This document shows, in pieces, positions 37,251 through 46,228 of a stretch of DNA of 64,000 bases. Each line of letters starts with the position of its first letter. Positions within the stretch are counted from its first letter, which is position 1. Both the position numbers and the translations under genes were made by a program. Where the stretch lies: assembly GCF_002933395.1 (NCBI RefSeq), contig NZ_PKFN01000014.1:62001-126000 (forward strand). The letters are read 5' to 3'. Source of the stretch: Yoonia maritima. GTDB lineage: Bacteria > Pseudomonadota > Alphaproteobacteria > Rhodobacterales > Rhodobacteraceae. Under the pieces are notes generated by a model. That model did no database searches. It was not told where the DNA came from and saw only the letters and a program-made list of their open reading frames with translations.

Positions 37251-37730
37251 TCAATGCTGGGTCCACCCTGATGGCGGATGTGTTGGTTTTTTGTCTCCGG
37301 TAATGTCTTGAAATTCACCATCAATGACCTGATCATTGGGTTGTTGTGTGCGTTGCTGGTTGGCGCTTGCTGTAAAGCTAGCGACTTTGATTTTTGAACG
37401 GCCCCAGATAAAAGCTGCTTGACGTACCTTTGGTATCAATAGGGAAAGCCCTACAATATCTGTGAAAAAACCCGGTGTTAGTAAAAGCGCCCCTGCGAAC
37501 AAGATCATCGCCCCATTTGCCAATGGTTCGGACGGATCTTGGAGTTCAGAAAAGGATTGTTGAAGTTTTCCAAGTTCACGCAGGCCCTGTTGTTTCACCA
37601 AATATGACCCGGCGATTGCCGTTGTCAGAACAATTAAAAGGGTCCACCAAACGCCAATGGCGCCGCCAACTTGGATGAATAACGAGATTTCGATCATTGG
37701 GACTGCGATGAACGCGATCAATAGCCACAT
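37251..37730 (-). CDS. fxsA: FxsA-family membrane protein
   Basis: A 159-residue inner-membrane protein of the FxsA group (named for suppressing phage F exclusion when overproduced; cellular role unclear). Three or four hydrophobic segments are visible, with the family features MIEISLFIQVGGAIGVWWTL, a GAMILFAGALLLTPGFFTD stretch, and a polar C-terminal tail. It diverges from the Tim44-like gene across 110 bases. Confidence 0.88.
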   Translation of the reverse strand: MWLLIAFIAVPMIEISLFIQVGGAIGVWWTLLIVLTTAIAGSYLVKQQGLRELGKLQQSFSELQDPSEPLANGAMILFAGALLLTPGFFTDIVGLSLLIPKVRQAAFIWGRSKIKVASFTASANQQRTQQPNDQVIDGEFQDITGDKKPTHPPSGWTQH

Positions 37731-37840
37731 AGTGGACGCCTTTCTTAACTTGTTCCGGGCAAGGTGGACTTGGCCCTATACAGCACTTACATAGGGTGAG
37801 AACGGGCAGTTTTCCATGCCCAACCCTGATTGAGGTCCTG

Positions 37841-38500
37841 ATGAACTCTCTTGTTGAACTATTGGTGCTGGCTGGCATCGCTGTTTTTTTAATCCTGCGC
37901 TTACGGGGCGTTCTAGGTACGCGTGAAGGTTTTGAAAAACCTGTCGTACGTCAAACGCAAAGCAGCGCGCGTGGCGGTAAACCTGATCTTGAACTTGTTA
38001 AAGACGGACCTGATCTAGATATTACGGATCATGTTGCTGAAGGCAGCGCTGCAGCAACCGCATTGGCCGCAATGAAACGTGTTGATCCATCGTTCAATGT
38101 ATCAGAATTTCTGGGCGGTGCCCGCGGCGCTTACGAGATGATCCTGATGGCGTTTGAAAACGGTGATCTGGACGAGATTAAGCCATTTATCTCTGATGAT
38201 GTTTACGAAGCCTTTGCTTTCGTTGTCGAAGATCGCAAACGCAAAGGTCTGACCGTGGATGCAACATTCATAGGCGTTAGCGACATGACATTGGCTGCGG
38301 CTGAATTCGACGCATCAAACAACGAGGCAGATATTTCTGTCCGCTTTAAGTCCGAGATGACTTCGGTCGTTCGCGATAATGGTGGTGACGTCGTCGAAGG
38401 CAGTGACAAAGAAGTTAAGCGCCAGAAAGATACTTGGACATTCTCGCGTCAGATGGATGCCGGTGATCCAAACTGGAAACTGGTTGCGACCGGCGAATAA
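37841..38500 (+). CDS. Tim44-like domain membrane-bound protein
   Basis: A 219-residue protein with one N-terminal membrane helix (SLVELLVLAGIAVFLILRLR) followed by a short linker and a Tim44-like domain from residue ~85 (FLGGARGAYEMILMAFENGD, ISDDVYEAF). Alphaproteobacterial relatives are held to be ancestral to mitochondrial Tim44 and act as membrane adaptors of unclear role. It is followed after 15 bases, in the same reading frame, by mltA. Confidence 0.88.
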   Translation: MNSLVELLVLAGIAVFLILRLRGVLGTREGFEKPVVRQTQSSARGGKPDLELVKDGPDLDITDHVAEGSAAATALAAMKRVDPSFNVSEFLGGARGAYEMILMAFENGDLDEIKPFISDDVYEAFAFVVEDRKRKGLTVDATFIGVSDMTLAAAEFDASNNEADISVRFKSEMTSVVRDNGGDVVEGSDKEVKRQKDTWTFSRQMDAGDPNWKLVATGE

Positions 38501-38515
38501 GGTGCAGGCAAGGCA

Positions 38516-39460
38516 ATGGCCGGACTGACATATAGGCAATTGTCCTTTGACGATTTGAACGATTGGGCGGCTGATGATCATCAGGCCGCCCTTGATGTTT
38601 TTCTGAACACCAGCGCGCATCTAACCAATGATAACTGGGGCGATATGGCGAATGCCGCGCAATCACCCCGTCAGTTTTTTGAAACCCACTTTCAACCTGT
38701 TTTGATCGAAGACGGTGCACAGATGGTGTTCACTGGCTATTTCGAGCCGCAGCTTGCTGGATCGCGCACAAAGTCGGAAGCATTTTCCATTCCCATCTAT
38801 GCGTTGCCCGACGAACCGACCAAATACACACGTCGGGAGATTGACGAAGACCAACCTCTTGCAGGGCGCGGTTTGGAAATTGCGTGGCTTTCTGATCCTG
38901 TAGATTTGTTCTTTTTGCAGGTCCAAGGATCAGGTCGCATTCAGCTACCCGATGGTAAGATGATGCGCGTTGGCTTCGCAGGTAAGAATGGTCGGGAATA
39001 TACATCCATCGGAAAGGTTCTAATCGCGCGCAGCGATCTGGTTGCCAGTGATGTGAAACCTGAATCCATCCGTGAATGGGTTGCTAAAAACGGGACGAAG
39101 GGTCAGGCGCTTTTGTGGGAAAACGAAAGCTATGTCTTCTTCAAAGAAATAACCGAGGTTCCAGCAGATCACGGCCCTCTGGGCGCGCTAGGTGCGTCGA
39201 TCATTGCCGGTAGATCAATCGCCGTTGATCCAGAAATCACGCCGCTTGGCGCGCCAGTCTGGATTGAAAAATCTGGCACATACCGTCTTATGACTGCCCA
39301 AGATACGGGATCGGCGATCAAGGGTGCTCAACGTGCCGACATATTCTTTGGCACTGGGAGCAAGGCTGGGCGTCTGGCTGGTCAGGTGAATGATGGCGGA
39401 CGTATGGTTGTTTTGCTGCCAAATGATATGGTGCAGCGAATTTGCGGAAAGACAACCTGA
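38516..39460 (+). CDS. mltA: MltA-type lytic transglycosylase
   Basis: A 314-residue murein lytic transglycosylase A. The MltA domain has FTGYFEPQLAGS and VDLFFLQVQGSGRIQLPDG; the 3D-type beta-barrel near the C-terminus has RLMTAQDTGSAIKG and RADIFFG with the catalytic Asp. The substrate is periplasmic, yet no signal peptide or lipobox is visible: the protein starts MAGLTYRQLSFDDL, and the in-frame codons upstream run straight into the stop of the Tim44-like gene. Its stop overlaps the Smr gene by one base. Confidence 0.9.
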   Translation: MAGLTYRQLSFDDLNDWAADDHQAALDVFLNTSAHLTNDNWGDMANAAQSPRQFFETHFQPVLIEDGAQMVFTGYFEPQLAGSRTKSEAFSIPIYALPDEPTKYTRREIDEDQPLAGRGLEIAWLSDPVDLFFLQVQGSGRIQLPDGKMMRVGFAGKNGREYTSIGKVLIARSDLVASDVKPESIREWVAKNGTKGQALLWENESYVFFKEITEVPADHGPLGALGASIIAGRSIAVDPEITPLGAPVWIEKSGTYRLMTAQDTGSAIKGAQRADIFFGTGSKAGRLAGQVNDGGRMVVLLPNDMVQRICGKTT

Positions 39461-40047
39461 TGCGGCGGCCAAGAAACCTTTCTGAAGAAGAACGTGCGTT
39501 GTGGGACAAAGTTGCCGAACGGGCGAAGCCGCTTGATCCGAAATCGCACGCTGCTGAAAAGGCACCGATCGAGCCTAAACCAAAACCCCGTGATGTTGGC
39601 GGTACACCGATGCCAAACTTTCAGGTTGGGCAAAAAGCAAATGCGCACCGCCCCCATGATATTTTGCCCAGCATCACAGAACGGCTAAGCCGTGCACCTG
39701 TGCATATGGACCACAAGTCGTTCGGCAAAATGAAGCGCGGTAAACTGGTGCCAGAGGCGCGGATCGACTTGCACGGAATGACCATGAACGAGGCGCATCC
39801 AGAGCTTGTCGCGTTTATCCTTGGGTCGCATGCAATTGGGCGCCGCTTGGTTTTGGTGATCACTGGCAAAGGCAAAGATCGCGACGACGGTGGACCGATC
39901 CCAACTCGGCAGGGCGTTTTACGACATCAGGTCCCACAATGGCTCGCGCTACCACCGCTAAATCACGCGATCCTGCAGGTAACGCCAGCGCACCTAAAAC
40001 ATGGTGGCCACGGTGCATATTACGTTTACTTACGTCGAAGCCGATAG
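39460..40047 (+). CDS. Smr-domain protein
   Basis: A 195-residue protein with a basic, proline-rich N-terminal half (residues 1-95) and a C-terminal Smr domain: RIDLHGMTMNEAHPELVAFI and VLVITGKGKDRDDGG, the LDLHG and TGKG motifs. Stand-alone Smr proteins are candidate nucleases; targets in alphaproteobacteria are not established. Coupled to mltA by a TGATG overlap, which suggests shared expression but not shared function. Confidence 0.9.
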   Translation: MRRPRNLSEEERALWDKVAERAKPLDPKSHAAEKAPIEPKPKPRDVGGTPMPNFQVGQKANAHRPHDILPSITERLSRAPVHMDHKSFGKMKRGKLVPEARIDLHGMTMNEAHPELVAFILGSHAIGRRLVLVITGKGKDRDDGGPIPTRQGVLRHQVPQWLALPPLNHAILQVTPAHLKHGGHGAYYVYLRRSR

Positions 40048-41265
40048 ACGGGTTTGCGCCTTTTTGATCGCAGGAACCATGGCAAGTGATGCGATCACGA
40101 AAGTTGCTGAGTAAAACAAAAGCTGCGTATCGAATTCAAAGCCGAGATCAATCAACCAACCAGATAGTCCCGGGCCAATCGCGGACCCAAGCACCATCAA
40201 CGCAACAGCTGCTGATTTGATGGATCCTATGTGTGCGGTTCCGAAATATGTGCTCCACACCGAACCGGGTAACGTTGATTGACCGCCGCCCGCTAGCCCC
40301 ATCAGGATCACACCCAAAGCAGACCACGCGATTGTCGGGGCAAAGGCGTGAACAATGAATGCGACTGAATATGGCAGCAAGTAGATCGGCAATAGCCGCC
40401 CTACCCCGAATTTATCCACGGCCCAGCCAAACAGGAACGTGGATCCCATGAACGTGAATGTCCCCAGTGGAAACACGGCCACGAATTTTAGGTGCTCCCA
40501 CCCTTTGATTTCAGCAAAGTGCACCTGGTGAAACCAGAACGCAGTGGCGAGCATCGGAAACAATGCCATTGCGGGGGCGAGTGTCCAGAATAGCGGATGG
40601 CGTAATGCTTCGGCGCGGGTCCAGTGTCTGCCGTCCATCCCGACGGCGGTGTCGGACTTTGCCGAGGATTGTGGAGTGCGTTCGAGTTTGAGCAAGTACC
40701 ATAAAAGTGGGATCATCATTAGAATGAACATCGCGAAGCCGACCCAAATTGTCCGCCATTCCGCATGGGACTTTAGCCAAACGCTTGATAACGGTAGCGC
40801 TGCTTCGGCGATTATAAACCCAAGTGTTGAGACCGCGAGCGCACGACCGCGTGTCGCGATGAACCAGCGTGAAATCGCGACGATCGAAATTGTACTGCTC
40901 ATGCCTTGGCCAAACAGGCGTAGGCAAAAGATAACAAACACCAGCCCAAGCACATGTGTATTGAACGCCATGCCAAGGCAGGACAGCGCCAACAACGTTA
41001 GAACGACGACGCCCAAGCTACGCACGCGGAACCGATCAGTTAGTCCGCCCGCGTAGATCATGACTCCAGCAGATGCCATTGTGGCGACCATGTAGATCAG
41101 CCCCCAATCGCCGTTAGAAAGCCCGTATTCTTCGCGGATTTCGCCCGCAAAGACAGCGATCAGAAAGGTCTGCCCAAAACTGGATAAAGCAGAAAGAAGC
41201 GCGCCAACTGCAAGGAATGGCGTGTTTTCACGGATAAAGCGGAAATAAGATGCGAATGAATTCAT
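40030..41265 (-). CDS. Major facilitator superfamily transporter
   Basis: A 411-residue protein with twelve hydrophobic segments. The loop motif AGGLTDRFRVRSLG between helices 2 and 3 is the MFS signature A. No substrate can be assigned. Start at 41265 (MNSFASYFRFI) follows AAAGGCGT. It is convergent with the Smr gene (18-base overlap) and follows hslU on the same strand with a 60-base gap, so it may be read with neither. Confidence 0.87.
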   Translation of the reverse strand: MNSFASYFRFIRENTPFLAVGALLSALSSFGQTFLIAVFAGEIREEYGLSNGDWGLIYMVATMASAGVMIYAGGLTDRFRVRSLGVVVLTLLALSCLGMAFNTHVLGLVFVIFCLRLFGQGMSSTISIVAISRWFIATRGRALAVSTLGFIIAEAALPLSSVWLKSHAEWRTIWVGFAMFILMMIPLLWYLLKLERTPQSSAKSDTAVGMDGRHWTRAEALRHPLFWTLAPAMALFPMLATAFWFHQVHFAEIKGWEHLKFVAVFPLGTFTFMGSTFLFGWAVDKFGVGRLLPIYLLPYSVAFIVHAFAPTIAWSALGVILMGLAGGGQSTLPGSVWSTYFGTAHIGSIKSAAVALMVLGSAIGPGLSGWLIDLGFEFDTQLLFYSATFVIASLAMVPAIKKAQTRLSAST

Positions 41266-41325
41266 ACGCCTTTGGTGATCCTGCACCGCCCAAAAGGAAA
41301 GCCCTAAAGTAGCGGTGCAGCTAAA

Positions 41326-42633
41326 TCACAACACGTAGCGGCTGACGTCCAAGGAACGGGACAATTCGCCAAGGTGCTTTTCAACGAATGCGGCGTCGAT
41401 TGTGATTGCTTCGCCACCACGATCAGGTGCGTTGAAAGACAGGTCTTCGAATACGCGTTCCATCACGGTGTACAGCCGGCGTGCCCCGATGTTTTCCACG
41501 GATTCATTGACCTCTGCCGCGATTTTCGCCAGTGCTTTGATCCCTTCTTGGTCAAAGGTCACAGCGACTTCTTCTGTTTTCATCAAGGCTGTGTATTGCA
41601 GCGTCAATGCGTTGTCGGTTTCGGTCAGGATGCGGACAAAGTCGTCTTCGGTCAGGGCTTGCAGTTCAACACGGATCGGCAAACGGCCCTGCAATTCAGG
41701 CAGCAAGTCTGATGGTTTCGCGACATGGAATGCGCCAGACGCGATAAACAGGATGTGGTCTGTCTTGATTGGGCCGTGTTTGGTTGAAACAGTTGTACCT
41801 TCAATCAATGGCAGTAGATCGCGCTGAACACCTTCGCGGGAAACATCTGCGCCGCGTGCGTCAGAGCGTGCACAGACTTTGTCGATTTCGTCCAAGAACA
41901 CGATGCCATTTTGTTCGACTGCTTCTAGCGCGGCTTTGGTCACTGTCTCATCATCAAGCAGTTTGTCGGCTTCGTCGGCGATCAGCGCGTCATAGCTTTC
42001 TGCGACGGTCATCTTTTTCTTAACCGTGCGCCCGCCGCCCATTTTGCCGAATAATTCGCCAATGTTCATCATGCCGCCCATGCCACCGGGCTGGCCCGGG
42101 ATTTCAAAACCACCCAGCGGGTTCGATGAATCCGCTAGTTCCAGTTCGATTACGGTATTGTCCAGTTCGCCAGCCTTTAGCTTGCGGCGGAACATGTCGC
42201 GGGTTCCGTCGCGTGCATCAGTACCAGCCACGGCGGTAATCACGCGGTCTTCGGCGGCTTGTTGTGCTTTGGCTTTGACGTCTTCGCGCATATGTTCGCG
42301 GGTGTCCAAGATCGCAGTATCAACCAGATCACGGATGATCTGTTCAACGTCACGGCCGACGTAGCCAACTTCGGTGAATTTCGTTGCTTCCACCTTGATG
42401 AATGGCGCACGGGCAAGTTTCGCCAAGCGGCGGCTGATCTCGGTTTTACCAACACCAGTGGGCCCGATCATCAAAATGTTCTTTGGGTAGACTTCGTCGC
42501 GTAGATCATCGCCCAATTGCTTGCGGCGCCAGCGGTTACGCAGGGCAACAGCCACGGCGCGTTTTGCGTCGTTCTGTCCAATGATAAATCGATCAAGTTC
42601 CGATACGATTTCACGTGGGGTGAGGTCAGTCAT
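41326..42633 (-). CDS. hslU: HslU, ATPase subunit of the HslVU protease
   Basis: A 435-residue AAA+ unfoldase that feeds HslV. Walker [19 protein letters not shown] is at residues 57-74, Walker [12 protein letters not shown] further on, and the C-terminal [11 protein letters not shown] ends in the conserved tail that docks into HslV. It is not adjacent to hslV: a membrane-protein gene and an opposing DM13 gene lie between them. Confidence 0.96.
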   Translation of the reverse strand: MTDLTPREIVSELDRFIIGQNDAKRAVAVALRNRWRRKQLGDDLRDEVYPKNILMIGPTGVGKTEISRRLAKLARAPFIKVEATKFTEVGYVGRDVEQIIRDLVDTAILDTREHMREDVKAKAQQAAEDRVITAVAGTDARDGTRDMFRRKLKAGELDNTVIELELADSSNPLGGFEIPGQPGGMGGMMNIGELFGKMGGGRTVKKKMTVAESYDALIADEADKLLDDETVTKAALEAVEQNGIVFLDEIDKVCARSDARGADVSREGVQRDLLPLIEGTTVSTKHGPIKTDHILFIASGAFHVAKPSDLLPELQGRLPIRVELQALTEDDFVRILTETDNALTLQYTALMKTEEVAVTFDQEGIKALAKIAAEVNESVENIGARRLYTVMERVFEDLSFNAPDRGGEAITIDAAFVEKHLGELSRSLDVSRYVL

Positions 42634-42641
42634 GTCAATCC

Positions 42642-43709
42642 TTACACATGGGATGGAGGCAAGCGGTGCAATGGAAAACCTGTCGGCAGCAGACGCAAGG
42701 TCCGCGCACGAATTTTTTCCCAGAAAGCACCTAAAAACAGCATGATTGCGCCAAGTAGCAGAACTGTCAGTGCAACGCCATCGCCATCCAGAACTGTGAT
42801 CGCAACGGTCACGATATAGCCGATTGCCGTAATCAAAAATGACCGTCGGTCGATGATGATCGCAATAACAGCGAAGATACCAAGCACAACAAATAGTCCA
42901 AAGTTTGTGGCCGATGTCCCTTGGTTCAAGAGCGTCAGGCCGATTGTGTTAATCAAAGCAGGCGCTGCAACGACATGCAGCCAAAACCCATTCGTTGACC
43001 GCCGGGTGACGCGATGTGGGTCGCTCATATCAAACAGCATGGCGACGGCGAAAACGATAAGCCCAAGAACAAGTGTGATCCATGCAAATGGTCCGCCAGC
43101 TGATAGCAGGAACAAGTCTTTGAATTCGTTGATTTCGCCACCCTTACTGGCGGTGAACACCATCGCGACAACGAAAAACCCGATAGCCAGGATTGCCATA
43201 GCGAACGGTACGCGAAAGCGCCACCAATAGATAAGCAGTGAAATCAAACCCAGAAAAAGCGGAAGTGGGATGCTTTCAAAATTGCCCTGACCAACCATAA
43301 ACGGTTCGGCGAAATAGCTTAGAAAGCCAAAGGTCGCGTTGGCGATGAACATAATCGCAAGCGTTGATGCCGGGCCGATCATGCGTCGGCGCCGAATAAA
43401 ATATTCTGACAATAGCCAGATCGCGACAGCGCCAGCCAATGTAATGCCGATGGCATAGCGTTTAAGGTCAACAATTTCATCGCCCAGGGCGAGCATAGCA
43501 ACCGAATACCAACCGATACCAAGAATAAATAACCCGATGATTATGAAGACTTCGTTGAAACCACGAAACAGTTCGAACGGTTCATCGCCGGGCGACAGAT
43601 CAGACCCAGATGTTTTCCGCTGTTGTGCAAGCTGCGCCAGATCAGCGGCTTGTCGTTCGGACAAAAGGCCGCTGTTGATCGCAGCACGTAGGTCATCTTT
43701 GTCAATCAT
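42642..43709 (-). CDS. DUF2157-like multi-helix membrane protein
   Basis: A 355-residue protein: a soluble N-terminal helix pair ([30 protein letters not shown]) followed by about ten hydrophobic segments. The GLLSERQA start followed by many helices resembles DUF2157 proteins, whose function is unknown. The gene ends eight bases before hslU and reads the same way, so it is probably co-transcribed with it. ATG at 43709 has AAAGGA upstream. Confidence 0.72.
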   Translation of the reverse strand: MIDKDDLRAAINSGLLSERQAADLAQLAQQRKTSGSDLSPGDEPFELFRGFNEVFIIIGLFILGIGWYSVAMLALGDEIVDLKRYAIGITLAGAVAIWLLSEYFIRRRRMIGPASTLAIMFIANATFGFLSYFAEPFMVGQGNFESIPLPLFLGLISLLIYWWRFRVPFAMAILAIGFFVVAMVFTASKGGEINEFKDLFLLSAGGPFAWITLVLGLIVFAVAMLFDMSDPHRVTRRSTNGFWLHVVAAPALINTIGLTLLNQGTSATNFGLFVVLGIFAVIAIIIDRRSFLITAIGYIVTVAITVLDGDGVALTVLLLGAIMLFLGAFWEKIRARTLRLLPTGFPLHRLPPSHV

Positions 43710-43872
43710 CGGCATTCCTTTGCGTTCGTCACACCTAAGTGTTGTGGCATGCAACTCCAAGAGCGGCACAACCTTTTTGCCGTAAATTGCAGCGCATCAC
43801 AAACGCGTGGGGATGATTGTTTGAAAACCGATGCGCTGTACGATTGGTAGCAACAGAAACAGGAGGTTTCCG

Positions 43873-44238
43873 ATGGATAGACGTTCTTTTATCGCGGTGT
43901 TGCTAAGTACAGCGGCATTACCAGCATTTGCAGGTGGCCATGGCCGTTTAGGGACTTGGGGTGGCATTAATGGCCACACTGTGACAGGCACCGCCGAAAT
44001 CGCGGGAAGCGAGATCAACCTGCTTGATGACTTTGTGTTTGATGGCGCGCCGGACCCCAAAGTCGCGCTGGGCAAAGACGGGGTCTATGACCCCGCCACC
44101 ATCATGGGACCGCTTGCCAGTGATACTGGTGCGTCCCAATATATGGCCCCAGAGGGTATCGATACGTCAGCCTATAACGAGGTCTGGATTTGGTGCGAGG
44201 AATTCAACGTCGGTCTCGCCGTCGCACCAATCACTTAA
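43873..44238 (+). CDS. DM13-domain exported protein
   Basis: A 121-residue protein with a signal peptide ([20 protein letters not shown], a twin-arginine-like RR near the start) and a DM13 domain: [27 protein letters not shown] and the C-terminal [20 protein letters not shown]13 domains are proposed to bind redox groups or metals outside the membrane. Strong ribosome site AGGAGG at 43861. It runs against hslV and hslU and overlaps the hslV end by four bases. Confidence 0.88.
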   Translation: MDRRSFIAVLLSTAALPAFAGGHGRLGTWGGINGHTVTGTAEIAGSEINLLDDFVFDGAPDPKVALGKDGVYDPATIMGPLASDTGASQYMAPEGIDTSAYNEVWIWCEEFNVGLAVAPIT

Positions 44239-44789
44239 CCGATGCTTTCCACTGTCAATTTGCCGTTGGTATAAACACAAATATCAGCGGCAATTGCCAT
44301 AGCTTTGCGGGCAACGGCTTCGGCATCCATGTCGCTGTCCATCATGGCGCGACCAGCAGCCAGCGCAAAGTTTCCGCCGGATCCGATTGCTGCGATATCG
44401 TGTTCAGGTTCCAGAACATCGCCTGCCCCTGTAATCACAAACAGGTCTTTGCCATCGGTGACGATCAGCATCGCTTCTAGCTTTTGCAGGTATTTGTCTG
44501 TGCGCCAGTCCTTGGCAAGATCAACACTTGCGCGCGCCAGCTGACCGGGGGTTGCTTCCAGCTTTTTCTCAAGCCGCTCAAGCAGGGTAAACGCGTCGGC
44601 GGTCGAACCCGCAAAACCAGCAATCACATCTTGTCCGCCGGGTGACAGACGACGCACTTTGCGTGCGGTGCCTTTGATTACAGTTTGGCCAAGGCTAACC
44701 TGCCCATCGCCAGCGATTACAACTTTACCGTCCTTGCGCACACCGATGATCGTTGTGCCGTGCCAGCCTGGGAATTCTTCTTTACTCAT
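44235..44789 (-). CDS. hslV: HslV, peptidase subunit of the HslVU protease
   Basis: A 184-residue threonine protease. The residues [20 protein letters not shown] place the catalytic Thr after a short propeptide of about ten residues; [20 protein letters not shown] and [17 protein letters not shown] follow, as in the family. AAGGAG lies six bases before the ATG at 44789; an ATG one codon earlier is possible. hslU lies 1.6 kb further on rather than next door. Confidence 0.95.
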   Translation of the reverse strand: MSKEEFPGWHGTTIIGVRKDGKVVIAGDGQVSLGQTVIKGTARKVRRLSPGGQDVIAGFAGSTADAFTLLERLEKKLEATPGQLARASVDLAKDWRTDKYLQKLEAMLIVTDGKDLFVITGAGDVLEPEHDIAAIGSGGNFALAAGRAMMDSDMDAEAVARKAMAIAADICVYTNGKLTVESIG

Positions 44790-44888
44790 CATCTGCTCCT
44801 TGCGGGTTGGACACTATATGGCGGTGCGCGCGCGGGCAAACAACCCCGATGGCTTGCCGCCCGTCAGACACCGGGCTAGCGTCGTGGT

Positions 44889-45797
44889 ATGATCGATGAA
44901 AATACCGTCACCTTCTATTTAAGCCCGAAACTACGTCGCCAAGCCGAACGTGGTAACCACAACTTCATCAGCCAAGTATGTGCCGTGCTGGAAAGAACGG
45001 GATTAAAGGTTGCTTATGATGGGAATGATGAACTTGGTCGCTTAAACGCGATGGCACGGCAGGGGCGTGGTTTGTTTTTGATGGATGACCCTGTTGATGA
45101 ACGCGGTCTTAGCTTTCGTAAGACATACATCTATCCGTTTTGGCACATCGAAAAGCAAAGCAAGCGTTGGGAATGGCCGGTCGCGCAAAAAACATTTGAT
45201 ACCAGCGCAGTTGATCACACAAAAGCAAAGACGTTCCATCACCGGTGGCGCGAAAAACTGTTTGCAGGTGAAACCCGAAAAGATGGGTTTGTATACATGC
45301 CGTTGCAGGGGCGTTTAACAGTGCGTCGTTCGTTTCAGTTTTGCAGTCCGATTGAGATGATTAAAGCAACGCTGCAATATGACCCTGACCGAAAAATTAT
45401 CGCAACGCTTCACCCGTCAGAAAACTATAGTGATGATGATTTGACGGCGTTGAAATCACTGGTTGACGCGAACGGTCGGCTATCCATTCAGCACCGTAGT
45501 GCCGATAAATACCTTCATCATTGCGATTACATCGTGACGCAGAATTCCAGTCTTGGTTTTCACGGGTATTTCTTAGAGAAACCTGTGATCCTATTTGGAA
45601 AAACTGACTTTCATCATATCGGACTGAATGTGCATGAAATGGGTGTTGTTGACGCATTTGCAGCACAGGCAGATCATAACCCAGACTACGCTGCCTATCT
45701 ATTTTGGTTTCTACAACAGCAGGCGATCAACGCAGGGCGGCCAGAAACTCAAGAAACCATACGTAAAGTTTTGCAAGGTCACGGTTGGTCTGTCTAA
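44889..45797 (+). CDS. Capsule-polysaccharide-synthesis-like protein, uncharacterised
   Basis: A 302-residue cytoplasmic protein without signal or membrane segment. The region around residues 160-240 (RKIIATLHPSENYSDDDLTA, HHCDYIVTQNSSLGFHGYF, EKPVILFGKTDFHHIG) resembles the C-terminal half of capsule-export proteins of the KpsS/KpsC type, where a sugar-nucleotide site lies between a His-Pro and a Ser/Gly-rich loop. No other capsule gene is nearby. I recognise the fold only tentatively; it could be a stand-alone glycosyltransferase. Confidence 0.6.
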   Translation: MIDENTVTFYLSPKLRRQAERGNHNFISQVCAVLERTGLKVAYDGNDELGRLNAMARQGRGLFLMDDPVDERGLSFRKTYIYPFWHIEKQSKRWEWPVAQKTFDTSAVDHTKAKTFHHRWREKLFAGETRKDGFVYMPLQGRLTVRRSFQFCSPIEMIKATLQYDPDRKIIATLHPSENYSDDDLTALKSLVDANGRLSIQHRSADKYLHHCDYIVTQNSSLGFHGYFLEKPVILFGKTDFHHIGLNVHEMGVVDAFAAQADHNPDYAAYLFWFLQQQAINAGRPETQETIRKVLQGHGWSV

Positions 45798-45801
45798 AAC
45801 C

Positions 45802-45830
45802 AAAAAGGGCGCCACAATGGGCGCCCAAAA
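45802..45830 (-). terminator. Rho-independent terminator of trxA
   Basis: A hairpin with GGGCGCC and GGCGCCC arms (seven base pairs) and a six-base loop. Read on the minus strand it is followed by TTTTT, so it should end the tsaE-to-trxA transcript; the plus strand has A4 after it and is less likely to be terminated. Confidence 0.75.
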
Positions 45831-45848
45831 TTCGTAATGTCAGATCGC

Positions 45849-46169
45849 TTAGATCGACTCGTCGATCCAGCCCTGCAAAGCTGCTTTTGGTGCTGCGCCT
45901 GTTTTGTTCGAAACGACTTCGCCGCCTTTGAACATGAACAGCGCTGGGATGCCGCGAACGCCAAGCTGTGAAGGTGAATTCGGGTTTTCATCAACGTTTA
46001 CTTTGACGATTTTAACCTTGCCATCATACTCGGCAGATAGCTCCTCAAGAGCTGGGCCGATTTGTTTACATGGGCCACACCATTCAGCCCAGAAGTCTAC
46101 GACAACAGGAATATCTGACTGGCGTACTTCGGCGTCAAAGGTTGCGTCTGTTACTGCTACGGTTGCCAT
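45849..46169 (-). CDS. trxA: Thioredoxin
   Basis: A 106-residue cytoplasmic thioredoxin with the active-site [10 protein letters not shown] at residues 31-40, the cis-proline loop RGIPALFMF and normal length. It is the last gene of the leftward block tsaE-amgK-murU-addB-addA-trxA; 59 bases separate it from addA, and a terminator follows. Confidence 0.96.
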   Translation of the reverse strand: MATVAVTDATFDAEVRQSDIPVVVDFWAEWCGPCKQIGPALEELSAEYDGKVKIVKVNVDENPNSPSQLGVRGIPALFMFKGGEVVSNKTGAAPKAALQGWIDESI

Positions 46170-46228
46170 TGGGTCACTCCTTGGCGAATGTCATTGGATG
46201 CTGAACCTATGTACCCATCGTGGATTGG

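Noticed and set aside
40412..40420. TTATCCACG, one base from a DnaA box
   Set aside because: Isolated hit inside the MFS transporter gene with no AT-rich context.
42608..42623. TTTCACGTG at the hslU start
   Set aside because: Only the left arm of parS matches; the right arm is GGGTG.
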